The translations under genes and the position numbers were made by a program. The notes under the pieces were generated by a model, which saw nothing but the letters and a program-made list of their open reading frames with translations, searched no databases and had not been told where the DNA came from. Shown one piece after another: positions 8,583-18,600 of a stretch of DNA of 64,000 nucleotides. How positions within the stretch are numbered: the stretch's first letter is position 1; the number at the start of each line of letters is the position of its first letter. Source of the DNA: Flavobacterium sp. ALD4 (GTDB lineage Bacteria > Bacteroidota > Bacteroidia > Flavobacteriales > Flavobacteriaceae); the NCBI RefSeq assembly GCF_002836475.1, contig NZ_PJBJ01000030.1:434001-498000 (forward strand). The letters run 5' to 3'.

Positions 8583-8939
8583 TTAAAAATTCCATTTAAT
8601 CGTCGAATTTTTAAAAACCCCATAGATATAATTACCTTCAGTCAATAAAATGAATAATAAATATAAAACTAAAAATATAACCGGCAATACAACTGCATAC
8701 CTAAGAGCCGTTTTTTCGCCCTCCATGTGCATAAATGAGTAAACAATGTAATATGCCTTATAAACTGTTAGAGCATAGAATATCCAATTAAGCAAATTCA
8801 TCCCCATAAAATTAGTGAAGTGCAGTGATTCAGGTTTTAGAATACCTAAAATTACTTCTATGATAGTAACTAGAGATAATATTCCAAAAACTTTCCAGAT
8901 TTTACTGGTATTTGATACATATTCGTGTTCGTGTGACAT
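8583..8939 (-). CDS. Cytochrome c oxidase subunit IV family protein
   Basis: A 118-residue protein with three predicted transmembrane helices (about 17-35, 50-70 and 78-105) and a short His/Glu N-terminus (SHEHEYVSNTSKIW). Size, topology and the YSFMHMEGEK turn match the small fourth subunit of caa3-type oxidases. It follows the 325-residue subunit III gene by 18 bases. Subunit IV stabilises the oxidase and takes no direct part in catalysis. It is followed by a terminator, so it ends this transcript. Confidence 0.88.
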   Translation of the reverse strand: MSHEHEYVSNTSKIWKVFGILSLVTIIEVILGILKPESLHFTNFMGMNLLNWIFYALTVYKAYYIVYSFMHMEGEKTALRYAVVLPVIFLVLYLLFILLTEGNYIYGVFKNSTIKWNF

Positions 8940-8957
8940 AATAAAAACTTTTGAAAA

Positions 8958-9935
8958 TTAAACTAGATAGAAAACTGTAAAAACAAATACCCAAACTAAA
9001 TCGACAAAGTGCCAATACAATCCCACTTTCTCGACCATTTCGTAACTTCCTCTTTTCTCATACGTGCCAACAAGAACGTTGAAGAAGATAATGATATTTA
9101 TAATTACACCCGAAAGAACGTGAAATCCGTGAAACCCTGTGATAAAGAAAAAGAAATCCGCAAACAACTTACTACCGTATTCATTTCTTTTAAGATTAGC
9201 TCCTTCTACAACATAACGAGCATCACTCAATCGTAATTCAGATTCTTTTCTTGAAAGGACTGTTTTTTGCTTTTCAGCAGTTAAAACCTCAGTTCGGATT
9301 AATATATTTGGATGCGATTTAAACCCCGCTTGAACTTCGGCCACAGAAAAACTAGGTAAAGAACCTTCGCCCATAAACCACTTTGCTTTATCTGGAGTCA
9401 ACTGTTCTCTTTCTTCATGCAAATTTGCAGCAAAATCTGCTAGAGCCACACGATGACCTTCCTTATCAACAAACTGAAGTAAACTACCTCCTTTTGTTTC
9501 AATAGCGCCATACTCGCCTTTAATGAAATTTTTCCATTCCCAAGCTTGTGAACCTACAAAGATCCCCCCACCAACGATAGTTAAAAACATATAAAGCACA
9601 ACCTTATCTTTTTTCATTTGATGACCCGCATCAACGGCCAAGACCATTGTTACAGATGAAAAAATTAAAATAAAAGTCATTAATGCAACATAATACATCG
9701 GCGCAGATACACCATGCATAAATGGAAAGTGAGTAAACACCTCATCGGCAAGTGGCCACGTCTCAATAAATTTAAATCTAGAAAACCCATAAGCAGCTAA
9801 AAATCCACAGAACGTTAAGGCATCTGACACGATAAAAAACCACATCATTAATTTACCATAACTTGCTCCCATTGGCTCATTTCCGCCTCCCCAAGTTTTT
9901 TCTTCGCTATTCCCAGCAGTAACTGTCGATCCCAT
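8958..9935 (-). CDS. Cytochrome c oxidase subunit III, long form
   Basis: A membrane subunit of the terminal oxidase that binds subunit I and helps sustain proton uptake. The 325 residues are much longer than the roughly 200 of caa3 subunit III. Helices at about 28-50, 78-102 and 112-130 are followed by a hydrophilic block from about 141 to 250, then helices with FFFFITGFHGFHVLSG and GLYWHFVDLVWVFVF, the diagnostic COX3 motifs. The insert includes LADFAANLHEEREQLTPD and has no motif I recognise. It lies 42 bases downstream of the shorter subunit III gene. Both belong to the ctaB operon. Confidence 0.92.
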   Translation of the reverse strand: MGSTVTAGNSEEKTWGGGNEPMGASYGKLMMWFFIVSDALTFCGFLAAYGFSRFKFIETWPLADEVFTHFPFMHGVSAPMYYVALMTFILIFSSVTMVLAVDAGHQMKKDKVVLYMFLTIVGGGIFVGSQAWEWKNFIKGEYGAIETKGGSLLQFVDKEGHRVALADFAANLHEEREQLTPDKAKWFMGEGSLPSFSVAEVQAGFKSHPNILIRTEVLTAEKQKTVLSRKESELRLSDARYVVEGANLKRNEYGSKLFADFFFFITGFHGFHVLSGVIINIIIFFNVLVGTYEKRGSYEMVEKVGLYWHFVDLVWVFVFTVFYLV

Positions 9936-9977
9936 AAAAGTTATTCGTTAAAAAGTTCCCAAATTTACGTTTTTTTC

Positions 9978-10565
9978 TTATTTAAAGAAATATAAAAATA
10001 CAAATAAATAAATCCACAAGAAATCGAGAAAGTGCCAATACATTGCACCTAGTTCTATTCCAAGAGTTTGACTCGAATTGTATTTTTGTTTAAAATGATT
10101 ATAAATTATAATCAGCAATGAAATTACACCCCCAGCAAGGTGAATTAAGTGCACAACAGCTACGACGTAAAGAAACGTAGTTGTGATCGAACTCTCACTT
10201 CCTGTAAAATAGTAGCCCTGCTTCACTATCTGATCAAAGCCTACAAACTGTAAAATCACAAATAATATACCCAATGCTAAAGTAGCGAAAAGAAATGTAG
10301 TAGTCGCATTTTTATTGTCTTTTTGAATAGCCTTTTTAGCCAGATGAAATGTTACACTGCAACCCATTATCACGATGGTACTGAAATAAAAAGCAGCTGG
10401 CAGTTCAAAATCTTTCAACCAATCCACTCTTGATTTACTTACCACAAATGCACTAGTAAGCCCCGCAAACATCATAGTCATGCTGACCATGGAAAACAAC
10501 AATATCAATTTATATGATCTTGCCGTTCTTGATTTATATTCGTCTCTTGTCATTGTAACTTCCAT
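9978..10565 (-). CDS. Cytochrome c oxidase subunit III, short form
   Basis: 195 residues with five predicted transmembrane helices. It shares the COX3 pattern HLIHLAGGVISLL and AMYWHFLDFLWIYLF with the longer neighbour but lacks its soluble insert. Tandem heme-copper oxidase subunit III genes are usual in flavobacteria. The gene starts 2 bases past the ctaB stop, so translational coupling is likely. Whether both copies enter the same oxidase or one replaces the other cannot be told here. Confidence 0.9.
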   Translation of the reverse strand: MEVTMTRDEYKSRTARSYKLILLFSMVSMTMMFAGLTSAFVVSKSRVDWLKDFELPAAFYFSTIVIMGCSVTFHLAKKAIQKDNKNATTTFLFATLALGILFVILQFVGFDQIVKQGYYFTGSESSITTTFLYVVAVVHLIHLAGGVISLLIIIYNHFKQKYNSSQTLGIELGAMYWHFLDFLWIYLFVFLYFFK

Positions 10566-10567
10566 AA

Positions 10568-11482
10568 CTATCTCAAAAATTTATCAATTATATACACTAA
10601 CTGTAACAAAGTAATATACGCAACACTAACTAGCATCAACGTTTTAGCTGCTTTTGCGGTTCTTAACTTATAAAGTTTCACTGCGTAAAACAACATCCAA
10701 GCACCCAACAAAAAAATTATTACTGCAGCCATAGGGGATATAAACAATTTACCTGTAAACCCTAAAGAAGGCAACAATGACGCTATAACGAGCCATACCG
10801 TATATAGAATAACCTGCAAAGCAGTACCCTTATCCTTTTTACCTGTTGGCAACATAAAAAACCCTGCCTTTTCGTAATCTTCATACAATAACCAACCAAT
10901 TGCCCAAAAATGAGGGAATTGCCAAAAAAACTGAATTAAGAATAACGTCCCTGCTTCTATCCCGAAGTCGCCTGTCGCTGCTACCCATCCTAACATAAAC
11001 GGAATAGCTCCAGGAAAAGCCCCAACAAAAACAGATAAAGACGTCATCGTCTTTAACGGCGTATAAACACTTGTATATAAAAATATAGAAATCGCACCAA
11101 ACATTGCTGTTTTAGGATTGATCATATATAGTAATGTAAGACCTATTATTGTAAGTGTGCTTGCAATAACTAAAGCTGAAAGAGTAGACATTCTTCCTGA
11201 AGGAACAGGACGATTTTTAGTTCTGTCCATCAAAGCATCTAAATCTTTTTCAATTACCTGATTAAATGCATTTGAAGCACCTACCATACAATATCCTCCG
11301 ATGGCAAGCATTATCAATACAGTCCACTGAAAAGGCTGTTCACTACTAAAACCAAGAAAATACCCCGCAATAGAGGAAAACAGAACACTTAGAGCCAATC
11401 CCGCTTTCGTGATTTCTTTAAAATCCAAAAAAATGGATTTAATGGAAAATGTATTTGACGTACTATTCAATGCGGTTTTCAT
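10568..11482 (-). CDS. ctaB: Protoheme IX farnesyltransferase (heme O synthase)
   Basis: Transfers a farnesyl group from farnesyl diphosphate to the vinyl of heme b, giving heme O, the precursor of heme A for the oxidase. The 304-residue UbiA-type membrane protein has the Asp-rich motif NAFNQVIEKDLDALMDRT near residue 75, followed by KNRPVPSG. The second conserved loop contains YEDYEKAGFFMLP. About nine transmembrane helices are visible. It heads the minus-strand oxidase operon, behind a TAnnTTTG element at 11503-11510. No heme A synthase gene is in this window. Confidence 0.96.
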   Translation of the reverse strand: MKTALNSTSNTFSIKSIFLDFKEITKAGLALSVLFSSIAGYFLGFSSEQPFQWTVLIMLAIGGYCMVGASNAFNQVIEKDLDALMDRTKNRPVPSGRMSTLSALVIASTLTIIGLTLLYMINPKTAMFGAISIFLYTSVYTPLKTMTSLSVFVGAFPGAIPFMLGWVAATGDFGIEAGTLFLIQFFWQFPHFWAIGWLLYEDYEKAGFFMLPTGKKDKGTALQVILYTVWLVIASLLPSLGFTGKLFISPMAAVIIFLLGAWMLFYAVKLYKLRTAKAAKTLMLVSVAYITLLQLVYIIDKFLR

Positions 11483-11502
11483 TAGGCTTCTTAAAACTGT
11501 CG

Positions 11503-11510
11503 CAAAGGTA
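11503..11510 (-). promoter_or_regulatory. Putative -7 element for the ctaB-oxidase operon
   Basis: Minus strand TACCTTTG followed by CG, matching TAnnTTTG, about 20 bases before the ctaB ATG. No clear -33 TTG at 17-23 bases was found. Confidence 0.45.
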
Positions 11511-11646
11511 CAACTTACTGATAGAAATCGGAATGAAGAATTTAGATTTTTTTAAAGTAATCTTCACATAAAAAAGACACCGTCTATTATTCACGAAAAA
11601 AGCAATTATATTTTGAATTTAAAATACAGTTATCATAAAAACATTA

Positions 11647-13764
11647 TTAGTAATCAAAATACCAATTAAAAACGTCTGCGCGCAGTCCCAATGCGAACCA
11701 ACTGGTACTCTCATTGAATGTAGTTGCCGTACTCTTTGTAGGATCAAAACTCCGATAAATATAACTCCCGAAAATTTTCAAATTAGTGGTTGGATTTACT
11801 AAATATCCTCCTTGAATATCTGCTATAAAAAGAGATATTTTATTCCCCTGCCCCACTTTAACCCCACTGTCAAATGGTCGGTTTTCATCATAATCTTTAT
11901 AAATATTCCCACCATAATTAAAGCGATCATCAGGAGTGTCAAAATCCAATCCACGGGTACCCGCGGTGATTTTTGCATCAGCAAAATACCTTCCTTTATG
12001 GTAACGGGCTATCGCAATAAACTCTTTGAAGTTCCCACCCCATTGGTGTCCGATGCTTTGATTATTGTGTCCGTAATTTGTGATGGGCATACTATGAGAA
12101 TACATATAGGGGCGCACATGATTATATTCTAACTGTAACAATAAATTATCAACATGGAATGCGTTATAGTATTTGACACCTAACTGGTACCCATATTTAT
12201 TTTTCCAACTATTATCTCCGCTTTTAATATCTCCCAGAGAAAATTCGTCTAAGAGAAATTGACCATACACATTAATTTGATCGCTCCATTTATACTTATA
12301 GGTCAGGCCCAATAGCGCATTACCTGTTCTTGCTGAAGATGCAAACTCAACTGATCTATAAAATATAATAGGATTGACGAAACTGGCATCAAAACCCCTG
12401 TCATTTGTATTTGTCCAAATAACCGACTCAAAGAAACCAAGATTAAGTCTGTTTGATATATTCCAACTCAAATAGTGGTTTGCCATAAACTTTGTCGCAT
12501 AAGTTCTCTCCAGAGTAACTTCCGGACGAACGTCTTTTAGCCACATGTAAGTATTCGTATATTTTATTTTCCAAAAATTAGTGTTTATTTTAAAATAAGG
12601 ATATGGGCTAGCACCATCGCTTTCCATCAACGAGCGATACCCATCACCAATAAAATTCCTTCCATACCCCAATTGTAAATCAATATGCTTGCTTGCTGAG
12701 AATGTTAGATTAGCTTCCGCCAAAGGAAAATCATAGGAACCAGTTTTAAAATCTTTAGCAATTCCTATTCCAGGAATAATTGCCGGATTACCACCTGCCG
12801 GTTTTATCGATTCGGCATACCTATTAAAATAATCTGCAAAACGTCCCTGACTTTCAAAGACAGTTGTCGTAAAATTAAGTTTATCTCCAAGACCACCTCT
12901 AAAATTAATTGCGCGGGTATTGACATACGTATAGGCTACGTCGCTGTGAGAAGCTTTACCAACTTGTAAATCTAATATTGGGTTTAATGACAACCAATAG
13001 CCGTCTCCCTGAATTTCAACTGTATTTTCATTCCATAATTTTCTGGCCCACCAACCAGAAACGTTTTTTTTAAGTTTTTCATTTGCCGCTTTAATATCAT
13101 AATACTTTGACACTTCAGCGTAAGTGTACGGTTTTGAGGCCGTGTGATTATTGCTCCCTACACGATTTAACGCCCCATCAAATTGCGCATAATAACTATG
13201 AGAAAAAGGAATATTTAAATGGCTATCATACTCCGGGTTATTGTATTTCTTATAAATAATACTATCTAATTCCGTTAGCTGTCTTGTGTTGCTTTGTATT
13301 ATTTCGGCACGAGCCAATGTCTCGAAGCCTCTTGCTTCAGCGCTTTTCAATGGAATTGAAATGGTGATATTATATTTCGAATAGACTGACCTACCGTTAT
13401 ACGTCGATGGAGTGATTTTAGGGAATTTGGCAAATACCCTTTTCGCTTCTTTTAATAACTCCTCATCAATTGCATTTACGTAGATTACTTTGAAAACACC
13501 ATTTGCATCTACCTCAAAAAGGACTTTTACATTTCCTTTGAAATTGTTTTCAACTAGGTCTTCAGGCACGACGAAATTTTGAAAAACAAAATCTTGAACT
13601 TCATTATAAAAACAACTTTCCAACTCCTTATTCTCCATATTTTCACAACGCGAGAAAACAGGAAAACGCTCAGGAGAACGACTTAACTCCAATAAGTCTC
13701 GATCTTGCGAATACATAAAAAAAGAAAAAAATGATAAAAATAAAGCGAACGAAGCCTTTTTCAT
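11647..13764 (-). CDS. remB: RemB-like gliding-associated outer membrane protein
   Basis: 705 residues from the ATG at 13764, which begins a clean signal peptide (KKASFALFLSFFSFFMYS-Q). An earlier start overlaps deoC and is rejected. Residues about 20-135 resemble a TonB C-terminal-like domain (FKGNVKVLFEVDANGVFKVI, KITPSTYNGRSV). The remaining ~560 residues are a Tyr/Asn/Gly-rich beta-barrel with alternating strands, Wzi/capsule-barrel-like, ending in an aromatic residue pattern WYFDY. This architecture fits flavobacterial RemB, named for gliding in F. johnsoniae; I assign it from memory of the family, not from a search. It follows deoC by 19 bases and is probably co-transcribed. Confidence 0.7.
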   Translation of the reverse strand: MKKASFALFLSFFSFFMYSQDRDLLELSRSPERFPVFSRCENMENKELESCFYNEVQDFVFQNFVVPEDLVENNFKGNVKVLFEVDANGVFKVIYVNAIDEELLKEAKRVFAKFPKITPSTYNGRSVYSKYNITISIPLKSAEARGFETLARAEIIQSNTRQLTELDSIIYKKYNNPEYDSHLNIPFSHSYYAQFDGALNRVGSNNHTASKPYTYAEVSKYYDIKAANEKLKKNVSGWWARKLWNENTVEIQGDGYWLSLNPILDLQVGKASHSDVAYTYVNTRAINFRGGLGDKLNFTTTVFESQGRFADYFNRYAESIKPAGGNPAIIPGIGIAKDFKTGSYDFPLAEANLTFSASKHIDLQLGYGRNFIGDGYRSLMESDGASPYPYFKINTNFWKIKYTNTYMWLKDVRPEVTLERTYATKFMANHYLSWNISNRLNLGFFESVIWTNTNDRGFDASFVNPIIFYRSVEFASSARTGNALLGLTYKYKWSDQINVYGQFLLDEFSLGDIKSGDNSWKNKYGYQLGVKYYNAFHVDNLLLQLEYNHVRPYMYSHSMPITNYGHNNQSIGHQWGGNFKEFIAIARYHKGRYFADAKITAGTRGLDFDTPDDRFNYGGNIYKDYDENRPFDSGVKVGQGNKISLFIADIQGGYLVNPTTNLKIFGSYIYRSFDPTKSTATTFNESTSWFALGLRADVFNWYFDY

Positions 13765-13783
13765 ATTGATTTTGATTGTAAAA

Positions 13784-14527
13784 TTAGTATCCAATGTTTG
13801 TATTTTCTCCATTCGCAATTGCTTTTGCCCCAGAAGTACCTATTCGCTTCACTCCTAAGTTAATCATTTCGACCGCCTCCTCATAAGTCCTAACACCTCC
13901 AGCAGCTTTCACGAGAAGTGGCGTAGCATTTTCTAACATCAAAATAATCGACGGAATTGTCGCTCCATTGGGTAAATTATTTTCAGTCTTATAAAACCCA
14001 GTTGAAGATTTCACAAATACAGAAGCAAAACTCTCTTCCTTGAAATTTGAAATCACAACATTTTTTATCAAAGACGTCAATTGTATAATTTGTTTGTCAT
14101 TTAGAGCAGCAACCTCAATAATCCATTTTACAACTTTATTGTTTTCGATACCAATTTGAGTTCCTTTCAAAATCTCTTCTTTAACTAAATCTATATCACC
14201 CTTTTTAAAAGCCTCATAATTGCAAACAAAATCCAAGTCATCCGCTCCGTCGTGAATTGCTTTTTTAGCTTCGACTAATTTATCATCAATAGTTGACTTC
14301 CCTTCCGGAAAATCTACAACAGTGCCAATTTCCAAATCAGAACCCGCATCCGTAATCATTTGCCTGGCTAATGAAACCATATTAGGGCGAATCATAATCA
14401 GTTGAAAATGCTCATCGATGGCCTCTTGAACAAACCCTTTGACCACTTTAGCATTGCCCTCCTCATCAAGTCCTACCTGATTTGCAGTTTTCAAATACGT
14501 CGAATCTAAATATTTATTGATGTTCAT
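13784..14527 (-). CDS. deoC: Deoxyribose-phosphate aldolase
   Basis: Cleaves 2-deoxyribose 5-phosphate to glyceraldehyde 3-phosphate and acetaldehyde in deoxynucleoside catabolism. The 247-residue TIM barrel has the Schiff-base lysine in FVKSSTGFY near residue 166, the second active-site Lys in KAAGGVRTYEEA, and the conserved GADDLDFVCNY segment. The Cys/Asp/Lys set of class I DeoC is therefore intact. It is first in a two-gene unit with remB, behind a TAnnTTTG element. The link to gliding looks positional only. Confidence 0.95.
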   Translation of the reverse strand: MNINKYLDSTYLKTANQVGLDEEGNAKVVKGFVQEAIDEHFQLIMIRPNMVSLARQMITDAGSDLEIGTVVDFPEGKSTIDDKLVEAKKAIHDGADDLDFVCNYEAFKKGDIDLVKEEILKGTQIGIENNKVVKWIIEVAALNDKQIIQLTSLIKNVVISNFKEESFASVFVKSSTGFYKTENNLPNGATIPSIILMLENATPLLVKAAGGVRTYEEAVEMINLGVKRIGTSGAKAIANGENTNIGY

Positions 14528-14568
14528 TATTCTAGTAGTTTACCTATAAATGATAGCTTTATAAGTTA

Positions 14569-14576
14569 CAAAAATA
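14569..14576 (-). promoter_or_regulatory. Putative -7 element for deoC-remB
   Basis: Minus strand TATTTTTG, a TAnnTTTG match, about 42 bases before the deoC ATG. No -33 TTG was seen at the expected distance. Confidence 0.35.
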
Positions 14577-14734
14577 CATATTAAATTAGCATTAATTTTA
14601 CAGAAACAGTTCCTTTTGAAAGCAAAATCTGCAACTATGAATCTGAATTTTAGACCTCCAAAATAGAGATAGAATAAAACTAATCAAATCTGATGAAAAT
14701 TAAATTATAAAACAAAAAGAATTACTGCTTTAAA

Positions 14735-14760
14735 ACAAAAAATCCCACCGAGGTGGGATT
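14735..14760 (-). terminator. Intrinsic terminator of gcvH-VanZ
   Basis: AATCCCACC and GGTGGGATT form a near-perfect GC-rich stem. On the minus strand it is followed by TTTTTTGTTTT. It lies just past the VanZ-like gene stop at 14771. Confidence 0.85.
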
Positions 14761-14770
14761 ACTATTTCTA

Positions 14771-15154
14771 TTAAATTTTATTTAAGCGCTTATTTTTAAA
14801 ATATAAAATAAATGAAAAGACCGCTAAAGTCGCTCCTACCAAATTTGCCAATACATCCAATGCATCCTCTTTTCTGGTTGTGGTATATTGCCCTTGCAAC
14901 ATTTCCACTGTAATTCCAAAAAGGACAGAAAACAAAAAAGAAATAACATAAGGCTTATAACTATCAGGATCTTTTATCTGTGTTTTAAAAAACAAAATCC
15001 AAAGCGATGTGAATACAAAATGAAAAAAAGCATGAACCACTTTATCTAGATTTTGAATATTTACTGCTGGAATCTTGTCCGCTTGAACTAAGCTCAGAAA
15101 AAGAACCACACCTGTCCAAAGTAGTGCAATCCAAAAGACTATTTGTTTAAGCAC
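14771..15154 (-). CDS. VanZ family membrane protein
   Basis: 127 residues with four predicted helices. The VanZ-family signature is present: [12 protein letters not shown] after the first helix, then [24 protein letters not shown]. The name comes from teicoplanin resistance, but the family is widespread and mostly unstudied. There is no other resistance gene nearby, so I would not infer antibiotic resistance. The start overlaps the end of gcvH by 8 bases, indicating translational coupling. A terminator follows. Confidence 0.87.
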   Translation of the reverse strand: MLKQIVFWIALLWTGVVLFLSLVQADKIPAVNIQNLDKVVHAFFHFVFTSLWILFFKTQIKDPDSYKPYVISFLFSVLFGITVEMLQGQYTTTRKEDALDVLANLVGATLAVFSFILYFKNKRLNKI

Positions 15155-15527
15155 CTATAAGTTCTTTGTATGCATCACTTGAAAGCAAAGAATCGTAATC
15201 CGCAACATTAGAAACTTTAATTTTTATCATCCAACCAGCACCATAAGGATCAGCGTTTACAGCTTCAGGAGTACTTTCTAAAGCATCATTGAATTCTACA
15301 ATTTCTCCAGCTAATGGCAAAAACAAATCAGATACTGTTTTAACAGCCTCCACAGTACCAAAAACCTCATCTTTTTCCAAAGTTTGGTCTAAAGTTTCCA
15401 CTTCAACATAAACGATATCTCCTAATTCTTTTTGAGCAAAATGCGTGATTCCTACAGTTGCAACATCACCTTCTAAACTAACCCATTCGTGATCTTTAGT
15501 ATACTTTAAATTTGCCGGTATATTCAT
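15147..15527 (-). CDS. gcvH: Glycine cleavage system H protein
   Basis: The lipoyl-carrying protein that shuttles the aminomethyl group between the P, T and L proteins in glycine cleavage. 126 residues from the ATG at 15527 ([15 protein letters not shown]); an upstream reading from 15626 includes the promoter and is rejected. The lipoylation lysine lies in [12 protein letters not shown] near residue 61, and the C-terminal GAGWMIKI is typical. It starts 88 bases past the sprA stop, with TAnnTTTG elements in between, so it may be transcribed on its own. The other gcv genes are not in this window. Confidence 0.96.
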   Translation of the reverse strand: MNIPANLKYTKDHEWVSLEGDVATVGITHFAQKELGDIVYVEVETLDQTLEKDEVFGTVEAVKTVSDLFLPLAGEIVEFNDALESTPEAVNADPYGAGWMIKIKVSNVADYDSLLSSDAYKELIGA

Positions 15528-15569
15528 AATAAATACGTATTGATAATTGATAATTGAATTATTGTTCCG

Positions 15570-15577
15570 CAAATGTA
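15570..15577 (-). promoter_or_regulatory. Putative -7 element for gcvH-VanZ
   Basis: Minus strand TACATTTG followed by CGG matches TAnnTTTG. A second match, TATATTTG, lies 13 bases further upstream at 15591-15598. Which one is used is not clear. Confidence 0.4.
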
Positions 15578-15615
15578 ACAATCTTCTATTCAAATATAGT
15601 TTAGATTTCAATAAA

Positions 15616-18600
15616 TTAATTCCCAAAATTATATCGAAGCGTAAATCCGGAACGAACGTTTGTAAGAGGAAACGAGGTCGATATTACTGCTTTTGAAAAA
15701 GAGTGGTCATAATAGAAAATAGCGGTCAGGTTTTTACTGAAGGCATAATCTGCCGTCAATTTCAAAGACCAAATATTTTGCCCCCCAGCTAATTGATTAT
15801 TATCATAATCCAAATACCTGACTATAGTTTGGTTATTACGATAGGAGAAGTCCGCTTTCATATTGATATCCCCTTTAATTATACCTGAAGGATTATCTGC
15901 CAACCTAGAACTAAAAATCACATCCTTAAATCGATACCCTAAACCGACAACATATTCTATCCCTTTTACTTCTGTTAATAAATTATTGTCAAAACTCATT
16001 GACAAGGCTCTGTCTTTCTTGATTTCAGTAAGGATTTTTAATGAACTTTTTAGTTCAAAATCCATTCGTATAAGCGGACTAAACTGCTCTACTAAATTGA
16101 CATTAGACATGATTGTTTTGTTAAAAAAGTTACCGCTCGCATCAACTCCGTCCGGTGTTTTATCATAATCAAAATTAGAACGATACTGATTAATCGTGTA
16201 GGACGCTCTGTAATTGTGTTGCAAAGAGAACCTTTTAAAATTCCTTTTGAACAAGTCATAACGCATCAGTCCACTATATTTTACCGCCCAGTTCGGAATA
16301 GGTATGCTTCTAAAAATCCCCGTAGAAACGCCTGACGCATCACTTCCTGAATAAGCGGCCATAAAAGCGGGCAACAATACGGCTTGATTGTTTTTACCAA
16401 GTCCTAATGGATATCCATCCGAATCAAGGTTACTCGGGTTATTAATATCTATACCCCGCTCAGAAGCCAATCGGTTTGCAATTACGAGTCTGTTAGTCCT
16501 GAAGTTATCAAATGCTGCAGAAGAATTTTCATCGCTTGTCGAAAACGATGTTTTTATCAGAACAGTAGATATAGAAAAAAGACCATAGGTATAAGGGGAA
16601 AGTGAATAATACTGACCGTCTAAAACATTATATTGTTCCGAAAAATTCTTAGAATAAGACCTGTCAGCAGCTAAATCAATTTTTAAATCTGGAAACAAAT
16701 CTACATTTGCCGTTGCCTTAAACATCTTATTGGTTACCTGAGTAAAATTTTGGTTAAACTCTTGATAATTGGTAAGCCAACCATTTTTTGCAGCTTCATA
16801 TCGAACATCATCTTGACTCCCAAAAGTAAACCCCAGTGATGGCCTTGACGAACCTAAGAACCCAACACTTGGCGTATAACCCGGTAAAACGGTACCACTA
16901 TTCTCTGTATAGTTAACTTGAATGTTTTTTACACTTGTCAAAACTCCCATTAAACCATTAATAAATTCATTGTTCTGAGCTTGTGATTTTGTACTAGTAT
17001 TCGACACTTTCTCTCCTGGTTTTGGAGCTGGAGCTTTCTGTCTATTTGTTGGCTTACCAGAATTTTTTGTCAGTCCTAAATACTTATAAAGCATTTCCAT
17101 ATTAAAACTCGTATTCAGGTTGTTAGAACGTGCGTTCTGAACCGTATTCCCTAAATCCGGGATCCCAATATCCTTTAGTTGAGAAAATGCATTTGACGAT
17201 TTTCGCCAATTGTAGTCCCCCGTGTAGGAATAATTAGCCTTCACAAAGCTAAATAATGGAATTTTGTTAATTGGAATCTCATAATTTAAAACCAATTGTT
17301 GCATGTGCTGGTTTGGACTTCCAATATCCCAATAACTATCCCAAATCGTAAAACTATCGATAGGCTCATTGTCCTCATTCAAATAGTTTTTCACAATATT
17401 ATTTGATGAGGCTGTATAGCTTAATTTCAAAGATTTTGTCAGGTTATAATTAAATCCATACTGATAGTTGAATGCAAAATTTCTTCTATACAAAGGATCA
17501 AGACCTATTCCCTGCACATCAACCTGTCTAAATTGCTGACGGTTGTATTGCCTGTTAATGTTCGTGTTAAATGATATGTTAGAAGGCAGATAATTAAAAT
17601 TAAAATCACTGAGCAATTTCCAATAGCTACTTTTCTTCATGAATTCCGTCTTTTTAAACGGCTCAATTGGTTTTGGCTGAAAACTGAAGGCGTAGTCAAC
17701 TGATGAATTAACTTGCTGGTCTACATAATCTTCAATCTCAAAATCATGTCGCTCCACTTTGTTATACGATTGAGAAAAAGTAAAGTTTTCCGGATCGTAA
17801 ACGTGTTGCTTTTGTTCAGGGCTTCTTTGTTTTCTGACTCCAATAAAATTGATACTCATCCGTTTAGTATAATCAATGGCTCTACTTGAAATATTGTCTT
17901 TTTCAGCAGAATCGGTAGTGTTATCCAATAACTGTTTTAGTTTTATATCCTGATTAAAAGGATCGTATTCCGGAGTAATTGTTTCTTCGCCAATGGCATA
18001 ATTAAAAGGTAAATTAACACCCCATTTTGGAGGTAGTAATTTCCCTAAATTAATATTTGTAACGATATTATATTGTTGAATATCTTCACGGCTTCTTTCA
18101 TTTGGCCCTTGTTCCAATGCCCCGAAACCAATAGTGCTTTTCTTTCCTGTAGCAGAAATTGTGGCAAAATCAGCAAGATTAGAGTCAACGCTTAACACGG
18201 CAGCCATCCCTCCTTGATTATCCATATCCGCTAAGCGAAGTTCATTGAACCAAACCTCCCCTTTAAGATCCTGACGCGTTTCATTACTTTTCACACCCAC
18301 CATCAAAGTTCGAACTAATCCAAAATTAGGATTTCCCTTGATCCCCAATCTTAGCTTATTTGGTTTATTTCCTAAAGCAGAATTTAGCTCATCCTCATTT
18401 TGATAATAAATCCCATCCAAAGGCAAAGTACTTAAATCGACACTCATCGCCATTATTTTCAATTGGGTCAATAATGCCAAAGACAAATCTATTTCGTTTT
18501 CTTCGGGCCATACTTCCTCGGCACTCAAAGGGGAACAATCTGAAGTCCCTGATGCCGGGGGCACAGTCACTTTCAAAGGAATTTCGATTTGGTAAAAATT

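Noticed and set aside
14771..15154. Glycopeptide resistance from the VanZ-like gene
   Set aside because: The family is broad, and no van regulator, ligase or dehydrogenase is nearby.
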